Positions 34,884-44,990 of a DNA stretch of 64,000 bases are shown here, piece by piece. The position numbers and the translations under genes were made by a program. Source of the DNA: Protopterus annectens (lineage: Eukaryota; Chordata; Ceratodontiformes; Protopteridae); contig NC_056739.1 in assembly GCF_019279795.1 (NCBI RefSeq), forward strand, positions 18,703,292-18,767,291. The letters run 5' to 3'. The notes under the pieces were generated by a model that was given only the letters and a program-made list of their open reading frames with translations, made no database searches and was not told the DNA's origin. The first letter of the stretch is position 1. Each line of letters starts with the position of its first letter.

Positions 34884-35220
34884 AGAAGTTATGTCCTTAC
34901 CATAACGTTCCATGTGGAGTGTTCATCTCGTCTTTGTTCTTACACCTGGGTTCGGAGCCGATCCTCGGCTCCGTGTCGGTTGCTTGGCAAAGCTCTGCAT
35001 CGAGAAGAAGCTCTAGACCAACCTATCTCCCACAATTCCCCTCTGCCTTTACCTCAGATCTAGTTTGCAAACAAACCAGAACCCAACGGGAGTGAACATA
35101 CAACACACATGCTAAAGCATAGCTGAAAAACAGCCGTAACAACTGAGAGAAACAGAAGCGGGAGAACCAAACCAGACACCTAAACTGGACGTTCTTCCTG
35201 AGGGTGGGAGGGTGGGAATG

Positions 35221-35323
35221 TAAGAACAAAGGCGAGATGAACACTCCACATGGAACGTTATGGTAAGGACATAACTTCTATATGTGAGAGTGTTCAATCT
35301 CGCCGTTTGTTCTTACACCTGGG
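35221..35323. repeat. ICR of F
   Basis: Complement of the left end (CATGGAACGTTATGGTAAGG) joined to TATGTGAGAGTGTTCAATCT, the complement of the right end. Confidence 0.87.
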
Positions 35324-35355
35324 TAGCGTTCCCTAGCTCCGTGATCCTGAGAAAC

Positions 35356-35950
35356 TCACGGAAGAACGTTCCTGAGCACAGTGGAACCAAAGGTTGCCCT
35401 GTCCCTGGAAACCCTATCCACTTTGTAATGAGTAATGAATGTACGTGGTTTAGACCAAGTGGCAGCCGCACAAACAGTGTCTAATGGTAGGCGAGCCGCA
35501 TGAGCCAGGGATGTAGATATTGATCTAGGAGAATGTCCTTTGGGCTTGATAGGTAAACTCTGCTCAGAAGCAGTATAAACAAAAACAATACAATCGGATA
35601 GCCATTTGGAAAGGGTTCGTATCGTAACTGCCATGCCCTTTCTGCTGTCCGCAAAGGCTATAAAGAGCTGATCTGTTTTTCTGTGACCCTTTGTTCTATC
35701 CAAGTAAAATCTGAGTTGTCTATGAACATCCAACTTGTGTAACATATATTCCAACTTATTGGAATGGTTCTTGAAAAATGTGGGGAGCTCAATGGACTGA
35801 TTAATGTTATTGACGGAGCAAACTTTGGGAAGAAAGGAGGGATTAGTGCGAAGAGATACCCTATCAGGGTGAAAGATCAAATATGGGTGTTCAACGGAAA
35901 GAGCTTGAAGTTCCGATACCCGCCTGGCTGATGTGATAGCTACCAGAAAT
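35356..35950 (-). pseudogene. F tyrosine recombinase, C-terminal part
   Basis: Catalytic half of the F YR gene; the N-terminal half lies at 47599-48090 beyond insertion D. It reads without stops through ITSARRVSELQAL (Arg), RQLRFYLDRTKGHRKTDQLF, KGHSPRSISTSLAHA (His-x2-Arg) and TWSKPRTFITHYKVD, with Tyr in the nucleophile position, ending ..STVLRNVLP. The join of the two parts falls in FLSWKT|..LVAITSARR. D disrupts the gene, but neither piece shows an independent lesion. Confidence 0.85.
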
Positions 35951-36324
35951 AGAAGTTATGTTCTTACCATAACGTTCCATGTTAGTTGTCTTCTTCTCGC
36001 CTTCTTCTTGCTAGACGGGTTCGGAGCCGACCTCGGCTCCGACTCGGCCACTCTAAAAGCTCGAGAGTTGGTTCCACCGGCTCGAGGCTCCCCTTATATC
36101 CCACAATGCTAGGCGTGAGTTATCTCAGATCTCGTTTGTAAGCTAGGCCTAGCTTATAATAGTAAAGTACAGTTTTGTACCTACCATAAATGTAGATGTT
36201 CGAAGATCCACATTGCTGCAGTCCTTACTTATGGGGTAGTCCGCTGTCCACGGTCGGCCCGAATACCAAAGTATTAGGCTGACGTCGGTCATGGGCGCCT
36301 AGATCTGACATCAGAGCGTCAGGG

Positions 36325-36360
36325 TATAAAGGCGCATGACCGACGTCATATCCTCAGTCT
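36325..36360 (+). promoter_or_regulatory. TATA/initiator promoter in B2 left terminal repeat (antisense)
   Basis: TATAAAGG at 36325-36332 with CTCAGTCTTT (A at 36356) 31 bases downstream. It points into the element, antisense to its genes. Confidence 0.6.
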
Positions 36361-36505
36361 TTTCTTGCCCCAGATGTCAGAAGGCCAAACCAGAAAGGCC
36401 ACAGCCAAAAAACAGAACACCTCCCAAAAACATGCCCCACAACAACCATCACCTAAAGCATAGCACCAAGTCAAACTACAGAGGGGAAGGAGGGAGGGTA
36501 AATTG

Positions 36506-36605
36506 GACTGCAGCAATGTGGATCTTCGAACATCTACATTTATGGTAGGTACAAAACTGTACTATGTTCTTCATCTCACATTGCTGCAGTCCTTACTTAT
36601 GGGTA
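36506..36605. repeat. ICR of B2
   Basis: Complement of the left end (ATCTACATTTATGGTAGGTA..ACTGTACT) joined to ATGTTCTTCATCTCACATTG, the complement of the right end. Confidence 0.87.
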
Positions 36606-36642
36606 GAATCCCAAAGCAACGGGAAAGGGAGGATGGTAAAAA

Positions 36643-37740
36643 TCATAAAGCATTAGGGGCCGCTAAAATGCCCTGTAAAATTGCAGTGGCAAATCCAGCC
36701 CTAGACTTAGAATAAAGAGGAAGGTGGTAATGTTTAGAAAAGGTATGCACTGAACTCCAAGTAGCTGCCTCCAAAATGTCTTTTGTAGCTACCCCCCTTA
36801 TAAAGGCCGTAGAAGTAGCAGTAGCCCTAGTGGAATGAGGCCTGATTCCAGCAGGAATCTCCTTACCATGATGGGAATAACAGAAAGAAATACAAAACCC
36901 AATCCATTTAGAAATAGTTTGTTTTGAAACAGGTTTACCCTGTGAACCCAAAGCAAAAGAAACAAGCAATTGCTGAGACTGTCTGAACTCCTTGGTTCTG
37001 CTCAAATAATAACGCAACTGCCTGTGAATATCCAAAGTATGCAAAATTTTCTCCCCTTTATTTTGGGGGTTTGCATAAAAAGTAGGCAAATGAATAGTTT
37101 GATTTAAGGCCACACTAGAAACCACTTTAGGCATAAAGGAAGGATTAGTACGCAAAGATACCCTATCCTTATGAAAAATCAGGAAAGGCTCCACTGCCAA
37201 GAGGGCCTGTAACTCAGAAACCCTTCTTGCAGAGGTAATGGCCAACAAAAAAGCAGTTTTCCATGATAAATACTTTAACTCGGCAGTAGCTGCAGGCTCA
37301 AAAGGTTGTAGAGTAAGTTTTTCCAACACAAAATTGAGATCCCAAGCAGGAGTAGGAGCTCTACGTGGGGGTCTTATATTCTTTGCCCCTCTAAGAAATT
37401 GCTTAAACCAAGGATGAGAGAATAAAGGAGGGTCACAATCATAGTGAGCAGAAATGGCTGCAGCATGGACCTTTATTGAGGAGAAAGACAAACCCTTGTC
37501 CAATAACTCAGTAAGATATTGAAGAGCAACACTTAAATCAGGTTTGGAGACATCAAAGTCCTTTCCTTTGCTCCAAATAAAAATCTCCTCCATTTATCAG
37601 CGTAAACTTTCCTGGTACTAGGCCTCCTGGCCTCCAAAATAACATTCAAAACTTGTTGTGGAAGCTGAGACCCTCCAGAGTCTAAAACAGAATATGCCAG
37701 GCTGTTAGATGCAGAGACTGAATCTTGACATTGAGGAAGT
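36643..37740 (-). pseudogene. DIRS tyrosine recombinase, one frameshift (B2)
   Basis: The catalytic domain is fully open in 36643-37593 (316 codons): LQPFEPAATAELKYLSWKT, ITSARRVSELQAL (Arg), RQLRYYLSRTKEFRQSQQLL, GIRPHSTRATATSTAF (His, Arg) and TWSSVHTFSKHYHLPLYSKS (Tyr). The N-terminal core-binding helix (STRKVYADKWRRFLF) is in the adjacent frame (37533-37973), so one slip near 37575 separates the two. An internal Met at 37593 could still start a catalytic-domain-only protein; whether it does is unknown. Confidence 0.87.
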
Positions 37741-39720
37741 GACTGTCCTCTTGTGACAAAAGGTGCGGAATCAAAGGCAGAGGCCATGGAGGTTCTCGTA
37801 CTAAACTCCTCAGTAGTGGGTACCAGTGTTGTCGAGGCCAATCCGGTGCTATCAAAATCATGGTTGGCTTGTCTTGTCTGGCCTTCAAAAGTACCTTGGG
37901 AAGAAGAGGCAGAGGTGGAAAGGCATATACATGCAGATTGTTCCAACTGAAAGATAGAGCATCCACCTTCCAAGCTGTGTGATGAAACATTTTGTGCAAA
38001 ACTTTGGCAACTGGTAATTTAGTGGAGAAGCGAACAGATCTATGTCTGGAGTTCCCCATAACACTGTCAACTGTTGAAATATATGAGGATCCAATTTCCA
38101 CTCGTGAGGATCCACTATTTGTCTGCTCAATACATCTGCTAAGGAGTTCTGTGCTCCTGGTAGAAACCTTGCCTGAAGATTGAGGTGTAGATTGAGAGCA
38201 GTTTCCCACAGAATCATCGCTTGCCTGCAAAGAGGGTAAGAATGGGTTCGCCCCTGCTTGTTGATGTACCACATGACAGTAGTGTTGTCTGTTTGAATCA
38301 ACACCTGCCCTGGACGAAGAAAATCTTTGAAAGCCATCAATGCAAACTGGACTGCTAACATTTCCTTCAAGTTGATATGCAAATGTTGGAGTTTGACAGG
38401 CCACGTGTTTTGCACCCATTTTCCATTGAGGTGTGCTCCCAAGCCTTGTCCGAGGCATCTGTCGTTAGAATCTGACTCGCCTCTGGCCGGGTCACAGAGA
38501 GTCCCTTGTTTAGGTGACATTCCTGAGCCCACCACAAAAACTCCTTCTGAATGCAAGGTATTATCTGAATGACAGTGTCTAGATCTTGGCAGTGCTGTGT
38601 CCACATTTTTGAGATACCATTGAAGCTTCCTCATATGCAATTTAGCATTGGGAAGCACCAGAATACAAGATGCCATGAACTCCAAGGCTTGAAGGACTGT
38701 CCTTGCAGTCAGCCTGGACCGTAGAGACATTTGCTGGAAATAAAGAGAAAGGCTTCTTTGTTTGTCCGGGGTCAAAAAAGCCATCTGGGAAGCTGTATTC
38801 AGTCTCACACCCAGAAAGCACATGTCCTGAGAGGGTACTAGACTGGACTTTGTTTCGTTCACAGAATACCCTAGGCATCTTAACACTGCCATCACATACT
38901 GTAGATGATGAAGAAGTTCGTCCCTTTCTTGTGCAATAATCAGACAGTCGTCCAAATAAGGATAAATCTGTATTCCTCTTAGTCTGAAAAATGCTATCAC
39001 TGGAGCCAGAACCTTTGTGAACACTCTGGGCAGTAGATAAGCCAAAGGGCAATGCAGAGAACTGATAATGTAAATTTCCAGCCAAACGCAGGTACCTCCT
39101 GCAACTGGGCCTGATAGGAACATGAAGGTAAGCCTCTTTGAGATCCAGAGTAACCATCCAGTGATCTTTTCCCAACAGGGGTAAAAGCTGTTGTAAAGTC
39201 AGCATCTTGAACTTTGGAATGTCCAGGTAAGTGTTGAGGATAGATAAATCCAAAATTGGTCTCCACGTGTTTCCTTTCTTTGGAACTAGAAACAGGCGAG
39301 AATAAAATCCTAGGCCCACTTCTGACAGAGGAACTGGCTGTATAGCTCCTATTTGAAGAAGTAAAGAAATTTGCCTGTGAGCCTCTATCCTTTGCCGAGG
39401 AGGGACGTCTGGCATGCCTTTGAAAGGAGGCATGGTATGGAAATAGAACTTGTAACCTCGGTTTATAATGTCCAATACCCATTTGTCCTGGGTGACTAAA
39501 TGCCAATTTTGCTTGAAAAGAGCCAACTTTCCTCCCAAAGGAGCTGCCAGGCAAGAGGAATCTGGCAGCTGAAAATGCAGGTCATTGGGCCTGTTTACGA
39601 AAGGGCTGGCCCCTGCCCTCACCAGCAGATGGAGCAGCCGAACTCCATTGTCTCGGCCTGAAGGTACTCTGAGCTCTGCCCCTACCACGCCTAGATCTAC
39701 CCCTAGACTGAGAATCAGAA
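37682..39720 (-). pseudogene. pol: DIRS RT/RNase H/MT-like pol, frameshifted (B2)
   Basis: 38642-39688 encodes the N-terminus and RT fingers (RLFLVPKKGNTWRPILDLSI, VTLDLKEAYLHVPIRPS, LPFGLSTA). A two-base deletion near 39030, relative to B1 (GGGCAGTAG versus GGGCGCAGTAG), moves the frame to 37885-39123, which has IYPYLDDCLIIAQERDELLH. A local shift at 38450-38600 hides the RNase H start (ILTTDASDKAWE). The frame returns for KEMLAVQFAL, IQTDNTTVMWYINKQGRT and LADVLSRQI. The MT-like tail (YAFPPLPLLPKVL..LIAPDWPRQHWYPLL) is in the frame of 37682-38458. Confidence 0.88.
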
Positions 39721-41315
39721 GAAGGGTACGTCCACCCCTTAGTAGGCCAATTTCTACTAAACTTTGGAGGTTGTACCTGCAAAAAATCTTTAACAGTCTG
39801 CATAGACTTAGCCTTGTCTTCCATTTTCTTTAAGACTGACTCCACAGGGGGACCAAACAAAACTTCAGACTGCAAAGGGGCATCCAGAATTCTAGACTTA
39901 ACATGCTCAGACAAATTCTGATCCTTAAGCCAGGCGTGCCTACGAATAACTGAACCAGTGGCAGACACCCTAGAAGAAGCCTGTAAAGCATCAAAACCAC
40001 ATTGCAAAGAGTGCTTACCCACCTGTTCAGAAACATGCACTAAATCCTGCAATTCTTTACACTCTATGCTCTCTGCCAAAGCATCCACTTTAGATCTTAG
40101 CTGAGAAAGGAGGAAATTCTGATACTTCAACATATGAAACTGGCAGTTCAAAGCTCTCATTAATAAAGTAGAAGAGGTATACACCTTCTTACCCCATCTA
40201 TCCAAAGCTCTAGCTTCCTTATCCAGAGGAACCGGATTCTTAACAACAGAGGCTCTAACACCCTTAGGCCCCTGACTAATAGTTTCTGGGTCCGCCCTAG
40301 GACTCTTATACAGATATTTATGAGCCTCAGGCACCCTGTAATACCTGTCCGGTTTAACTGGGGCAGGAGGCACAGAATCTGGATTAAGGGAAGCTTCCGA
40401 GAAAACATCTGAAACAACATCCAAAACCGGAGGTATAGCTAAGGGTCTATGCTGTGGTAAAAACAAGAACTCCCTAAGCCTCTTCCGGGAATCAGAGTAA
40501 TCCTGTCCCTCCCACTTAAAATGCTCCCTCATGGAATGCAGAGTTTCTGAAAATGAAAAATCCTCTGGAGGAGAAGCAGAAGGAGTGGAATCCTCTGCAT
40601 CAGAATCAGAATAAGGAGGGAAATCTTGAATGTCCTCAGTAGACGACTCTGAATCATCTGAGGCCTGCTCCAAACTTTCCAACTCTGGCTCCATCCTGGG
40701 CCTCTTATCAGGAGGGGGCATAGAACCTCTAATTAAAGAAATCAAATCCTCTGCCATTTTAAGCATGTGCTTTTTAGGCACAGACCCTGAAGAACCAGAA
40801 CTGACACCAGAGGAAGGCAAAACAGACCTGCCCTTAGAAGGAGCCTTAGAAACAGTAGCAGAAGGCCTAACCACCTTAGGCATAGAAGGGAGAATAGTAA
40901 CCTGAGAGGCCCCTTCAGCCTGGCCTGCCTCCTGAGAGGCCACATCTTGTAAAATCAAAGTTTCCCCCTGGGACTCAACAGAAACTTCAGCCGGATCCAC
41001 CTGTTCAGCTGTAGGTTCTAAAGGTCCGGCGTCCGAAACGGACGAATCATCCTGCCTAGGCTTTAAAGATTTGTCTTTGCGCTTCTTAGTAGAAGCAGGC
41101 GCCGGAACATCCGACGGCATATTATAATTACACCTCTTGCCAAAGACTAACCTAGCGCAATCTAACCTCCGCTTTATAGTGCGCTTATTAAACCTAGCAC
41201 AAAATCGACACCCGACTACGCCGTGCTCGTCCCAAACAAGGAATACAAAGCGGTGGTAATCCCTATGCGGTATCTGTTTCCCACAAGAAATACAATTATT
41301 CACTTTTTCTGACAT
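39582..41315 (-). CDS. gag: DIRS family B Gag, complete open frame (B2)
   Basis: 577 codons from ATG 41315 to a stop at 39582, the longest uninterrupted gag here. N-terminal C8-x2-C11 begins the Cys/His cluster, but a compensated pair of one-base slips turns the expected LCIPCLG into FVFLVWD, removing two cysteines. Then come basic KKRKDKSLKPRQ, KKHMLKMAEDLISLIRGS, an acidic EDIQDFPPYSDSDAED stretch, the core LMRALNCQFHMLKYQNFLLS and GFDALQASSRVSATGSVIRR, and an RGRSRRGRGRAQ tail at about residues 543-556. It probably coats the element RNA/cDNA. It overlaps pol by over 100 nt in another frame. Confidence 0.9.
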   Translation of the reverse strand: MSEKVNNCISCGKQIPHRDYHRFVFLVWDEHGVVGCRFCARFNKRTIKRRLDCARLVFGKRCNYNMPSDVPAPASTKKRKDKSLKPRQDDSSVSDAGPLEPTAEQVDPAEVSVESQGETLILQDVASQEAGQAEGASQVTILPSMPKVVRPSATVSKAPSKGRSVLPSSGVSSGSSGSVPKKHMLKMAEDLISLIRGSMPPPDKRPRMEPELESLEQASDDSESSTEDIQDFPPYSDSDAEDSTPSASPPEDFSFSETLHSMREHFKWEGQDYSDSRKRLREFLFLPQHRPLAIPPVLDVVSDVFSEASLNPDSVPPAPVKPDRYYRVPEAHKYLYKSPRADPETISQGPKGVRASVVKNPVPLDKEARALDRWGKKVYTSSTLLMRALNCQFHMLKYQNFLLSQLRSKVDALAESIECKELQDLVHVSEQVGKHSLQCGFDALQASSRVSATGSVIRRHAWLKDQNLSEHVKSRILDAPLQSEVLFGPPVESVLKKMEDKAKSMQTVKDFLQVQPPKFSRNWPTKGWTYPSSDSQSRGRSRRGRGRAQSTFRPRQWSSAAPSAGEGRGQPFRKQAQ

Positions 41316-41464
41316 CCGGTAAGTAACTGAGGCAAGAAAAACAAAAATATTCTAACGGGGTACTTAGCCCAACTTGGTATAGGTCTGAAACTCCGAAAAC
41401 GAAAAATTTCAGAACGCCGAACGGCACTTGCAACTCTGCTTCTGCATCGGACCATGCGGCAAAA

Positions 41465-41501
41465 AAGACTGAGGATATGACGTCGGTCATGCGCCTTTAT
41501 A
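41465..41501 (-). promoter_or_regulatory. TATA/initiator promoter in B2 right terminal repeat (sense)
   Basis: On the minus strand TATAAAGG begins at 41501 and the initiator CTCAGTCTTT has its A at 41470, 31 bases downstream. It lies about 150 nt upstream of the B2 gag ATG and would drive the coding transcript. Confidence 0.68.
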
Positions 41502-41810
41502 CCCTGACGCTCTGATGTCAGATCTAGGCGCCCATGACCGACGTCAGCCTAATACTTTGGTATTCGGGCCGACCGAGGACAGCGGACTACCCCATAAGTA
41601 AGGACTGCAGCAATGTGAGATGAAGAACATCAGAATAACTATAAACAAAGTCCACCTCTATAAACCAGGGAGAAGAGAAGGGTGACCTACATCCTGATCC
41701 AGGAAAATATGCACAGCAGCATATACCTAAAGTAAAGAGGTGGTAGAAAGAGTGGTCACAATCAAAACTCCTCTAGGTCTGTCCAGGCCAGGGGGAAGGA
41801 GGGTGGGACG

Positions 41811-41912
41811 CAAGAAGAAGGCGAGAAGAAGACAACTAACATGGAACGTTATGGTAAGAACATAACTTCTATATGTTAAGTTGTCTATCTCGCCTTCATT
41901 CTTGCTGGATGG
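41811..41912. repeat. ICR of D
   Basis: Complement of the left end (CATGGAACGTTATGGTAAGA) joined directly to TATATGTTAAGTTGTCTATC, the complement of the right end. Confidence 0.87.
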
Positions 41913-41941
41913 GACCGTCCTAGCACCTTGTCCCGGGTGGC

Positions 41942-42960
41942 CTAACGGAACAGACTCTTGAGAACAGTGGAACCAAAGTTAGCTCTATGCCTAGAAGCTA
42001 AATCCAACTTATAATGAGAAATGAAAGTGTGAGGAGTAGCCCAAGTAGCCGCTGCACAAATGGTGTCAATAGGCAGTCTGTCTTGGAAGGCTATAGAAGT
42101 AGCCAAAGCTCTGGTAGAATGGGCTTTAGGTTTGTTAGGCAGCTTTTGGTGTCTAATTTCATAAACAAGGGAAATCAGAGATGTTAGCCATCTAGATAAT
42201 GATACCTTTGAAACTGAAAGTCCTTTTCTGCCTTCTGCATAAGAGACAAACAGCTGGTCAGATTTTCTGAATTGTTTGGTTCTATCCAAACAGTACCTTA
42301 ACTGACGATGAACATCTAGCCAATGCAATTTTTGTTCAGACCTGTTAGAATATTCTGGAAAAAACACAGGAAGGTCAATGCTTTGATTTAGGTTAGACTT
42401 GAGGCTATCTTAGGTAAAAAGACGGGTTGGTTCAGAAGATACCCTGTCCTTATGGAACAACAGATAAGGAGGTCGACAGCTGAGTGCATGAAGTTCTGAA
42501 ACTCTTCTAGCTGAAGTAATAGCTACCAGAAAGAGTGTCTTCCATGATAGCAATTTTAAAGAAGAGGAGGCTGCAGGTTCGAAAGGGGAAAGAATCAAAG
42601 AACTAAGAACTAAATTTAGGTCCCAAGGAGGAGGAGGATTTCTTATAGGAGGTCTGAGTAGAAAAACTGCCTTCAAAAAGGCTTTGCAAAGCTTGTGGGA
42701 CATTATGGCAGACTCTGAAATGCCCACATGAAAGTTAGAAATAGCTGCCAATTGAACTTTAAGAGTAGAAGGAGATGAACCTGCATGGAAGAGTTCAGCT
42801 AGAAAATCAAGGACCATTTGGATGGAAGCAGTGAAAGGATCTATGTCCCTTCCTTGAGCCCAATAGGCTAAACGTTTCCACTTACTCAAATAAATCTTCG
42901 AGTGGAAGATTTATGGAAGCTATCAAAATATCTCGGACAGAGTGAGATATTTGAGGAAGC
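41942..42960 (-). pseudogene. DIRS tyrosine recombinase, frameshifted (D)
   Basis: 42410-42889 encodes the core-binding part (MSKWKRLAYWAQGRDIDPF) and ITSARRVSELHAL with the first Arg. A frameshift near 42400 leads into 41942-42367, which holds RQLRYCLDRTKQFRKSDQLF, KAHSTRALATSIAF (His, Arg) and TWATPHTFISHYKLDLA with the catalytic Tyr. All catalytic residues survive, but split over two frames. An N-terminal break lies near 42885. Confidence 0.85.
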
Positions 42961-42964
42961 CTGG

Positions 42965-44990
42965 CTAAGGTTGGAATTGGAGGAACCAAGCAGTGAGGTT
43001 CAGAGAGGGAAGGGAGCGATGAAACTGACCCGACTGATGGATCAAAAGATCTGGAACTAGGTCCAGATGCCAAGGTCGCTCCAACAGAAAATGATGTAGA
43101 AAGGGGAACCAAACCTGTCGAGGCCAGTAAGGAGCAATGAGGATCAACGAGGCCTTCTGAGCGATAGCTTTCTGTATCACTTGAGAGATTAGTGGGAAGG
43201 GAGGAAATGCATACAGAAGTCCCCGGGCCAAACTTGGACTAGAGCGTCTCTGCTGGGCTGGCCTGGTAAAGGGAATAGGGTGAAATAATCTCTGCACTTG
43301 CTGTTTTGGGTAGTAGCAAAAGGTCGCAGCAAGGCTGACCCCACTTGAGAAAAATTTCTCTCACAACAGAGTCTTTCAGAGACCACTCGTGAGGCATGAG
43401 GATAGCTCTGCTCAACTTGTCCGCGATTTGATTGGACTTCCCGCGGATGTGCGTTGCTATCAGAAACCGCTGAGAAGAAATCGCCCATTGCCACAGTCTG
43501 AGTGCTTCTCGACACAGGGGGTAGGACCTGGTTCCGCCTTGTTTGTTGATATACCACACTACAGACATATTGTCCGTCTGGATTGCTATCGTTCCCAAGG
43601 GAAGAGAGTCTTGAAGGGCTTGCAACGCTAAAAACACTGCTCTCATCTCTGGAACATTTATGTGCAAGTGGCATTCATCTGGTTGCCATGTGCCCTGGAC
43701 AGTTCTGCCCTGATAATGCCCCCCCACACCCAATCAGGGAGGCGTCCGTTGTCAGAGTAGCAACCGGAGGGGAAGGGACAAAGGGTCTTCCCAATAAGAG
43801 CTGAGGGGAAGACATCCACCACAGAAGATGATTTCTGCATGTTTGCGTAATCATGATGGTGTGGGACATCGGAAGTTGCTGGTATGACCATTGCGTGAAG
43901 AGCATCCATTGAAGGATTCTCATGTGGAATCTGGCTAATGGAAGCAGAGGTATGGCAGCCGCCATAATCCCCAACACTTTCAGAACTAACCTGGCTTTGA
44001 TTCTGTTGCTGCTGAAGAGGAGCGAGACCAGTTTGTGTATGTCTGTTATTCTCTGATCTGTTAGTCTCGCAGACATGTTGACTGTGTCTAGATTTGCGCC
44101 TATGAAGGTAATAGTACGACAAGGCGACAAAACAGACTTTTCGCAATTTATTGAAATGCCTAAATTTTGACAAATGTGAAAGGTGTAGTCCCTGGCCAAC
44201 AGAAGAAGATGCTTGGTGGGAGCTGTGAGGAGCCAGTCGTCCAAATATGGAAACACCTGGAATCCTTGACGTCTCAGGTGAGAAGCTACCACTGCCATGC
44301 ATTTGGTAAACACCGGGGCAGTGGTGAGACCAAAGGGCAGGGCCCTGAATTGAAAATGACTGGTTCCCAGCCTGAAGCGGAGGAATCTTCTGGAGCCGTC
44401 TGTTCATTTTATGTGATAGTACGCATCCTGAAGGTCTATAGAGCACATCCAGTTTCCCTTCCCAATAGGGGAAGGATGGACTGCAGCGTGACCATCCGAA
44501 ATCTTGTTTTCTTGACTGACTTGTTCAAGATACTGAGATCCAAAATTGGTCTCCAGTCCCCTGTTTTCTTTGGAACTAAAAAGAACCTGGAGTAGATTCC
44601 GGATCCTTGCTGGTCTGCTGGAACTGGCTGAATTGCTCTTTTGCAAGCAGCTTTAAAATTTCCAAAGCTGCAAGATCCCTTTGAGCGGGTGGAACATCTG
44701 GAAGGGATTTTTGATTGGTTTGGAATGCGAAGGGAATGGAATAGCCTTCGGAAATGATGGACTGTACCCATTTGTCTTGAGTCAGGGATAGCCAGGCTTC
44801 TGGGTACAGTGACAATCTTCCCCCGACTGCCTCCGAAGGTGGGCAGTCGGGCAACACCTCAGGGATGCTGAAAGGGCTTATCAGAGAAGTTTTCTCGATT
44901 GCCCTGGTTCTGCGGACCCCCTGCCTCTAGGGCGGCGTCTACCATTGTTGTTCCCCTCTGCCTCTGGCGGGAACCGACTCTGTGCATCAG
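42965..44990 (-). pseudogene. pol: DIRS RT/RNase H/MT-like pol, multiply frameshifted (D)
   Basis: Pieces in three frames. 44576-44857 is the pol N-terminus (LPDCPPSEAVGGRLSLYPEAW). 44436-44771 has FFLVPKKTGDWRPILDLSILN. 43675-44313 has FTKCMAVVASHLRRQG, FPYLDDWLLTAPTK and the start of RNase H (TLTTDASLIGCGG). 43239-43733 has INVPEMRAVFLALQ, IQTDNMSVVWYINKQGGT and ADKLSRAILMPHEWSL. 42965-43297 has the MT-like tail (RGLLYAFPPFPLISQVI..LIAPYWPRQVWFPFL). At least four frame breaks. Confidence 0.85.

Larger units (their letters stand above)
36166..41630 (-). mobile_element. DIRS family B element B2
   Basis: Left end AGTACAGTTTTGTACCTACC at 36166, terminal repeat to about 36370; right repeat about 41457-41630, ending AGATGAAGAACAT. 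About 5.5 kb, uninterrupted, inserted just inside the D left terminal repeat. Its sequence is close to B1 in all three genes, but the terminal repeats differ except for the outer end and the promoter. Gag is open; pol and YR each have frameshifts. Confidence 0.93.

Noticed and set aside
35951-36165. Whether D and F are one element with a duplicated left end
   Set aside because: D has its own ICR and right terminus (47598), and the F YR gene rejoins exactly across D, so two separate elements are required.
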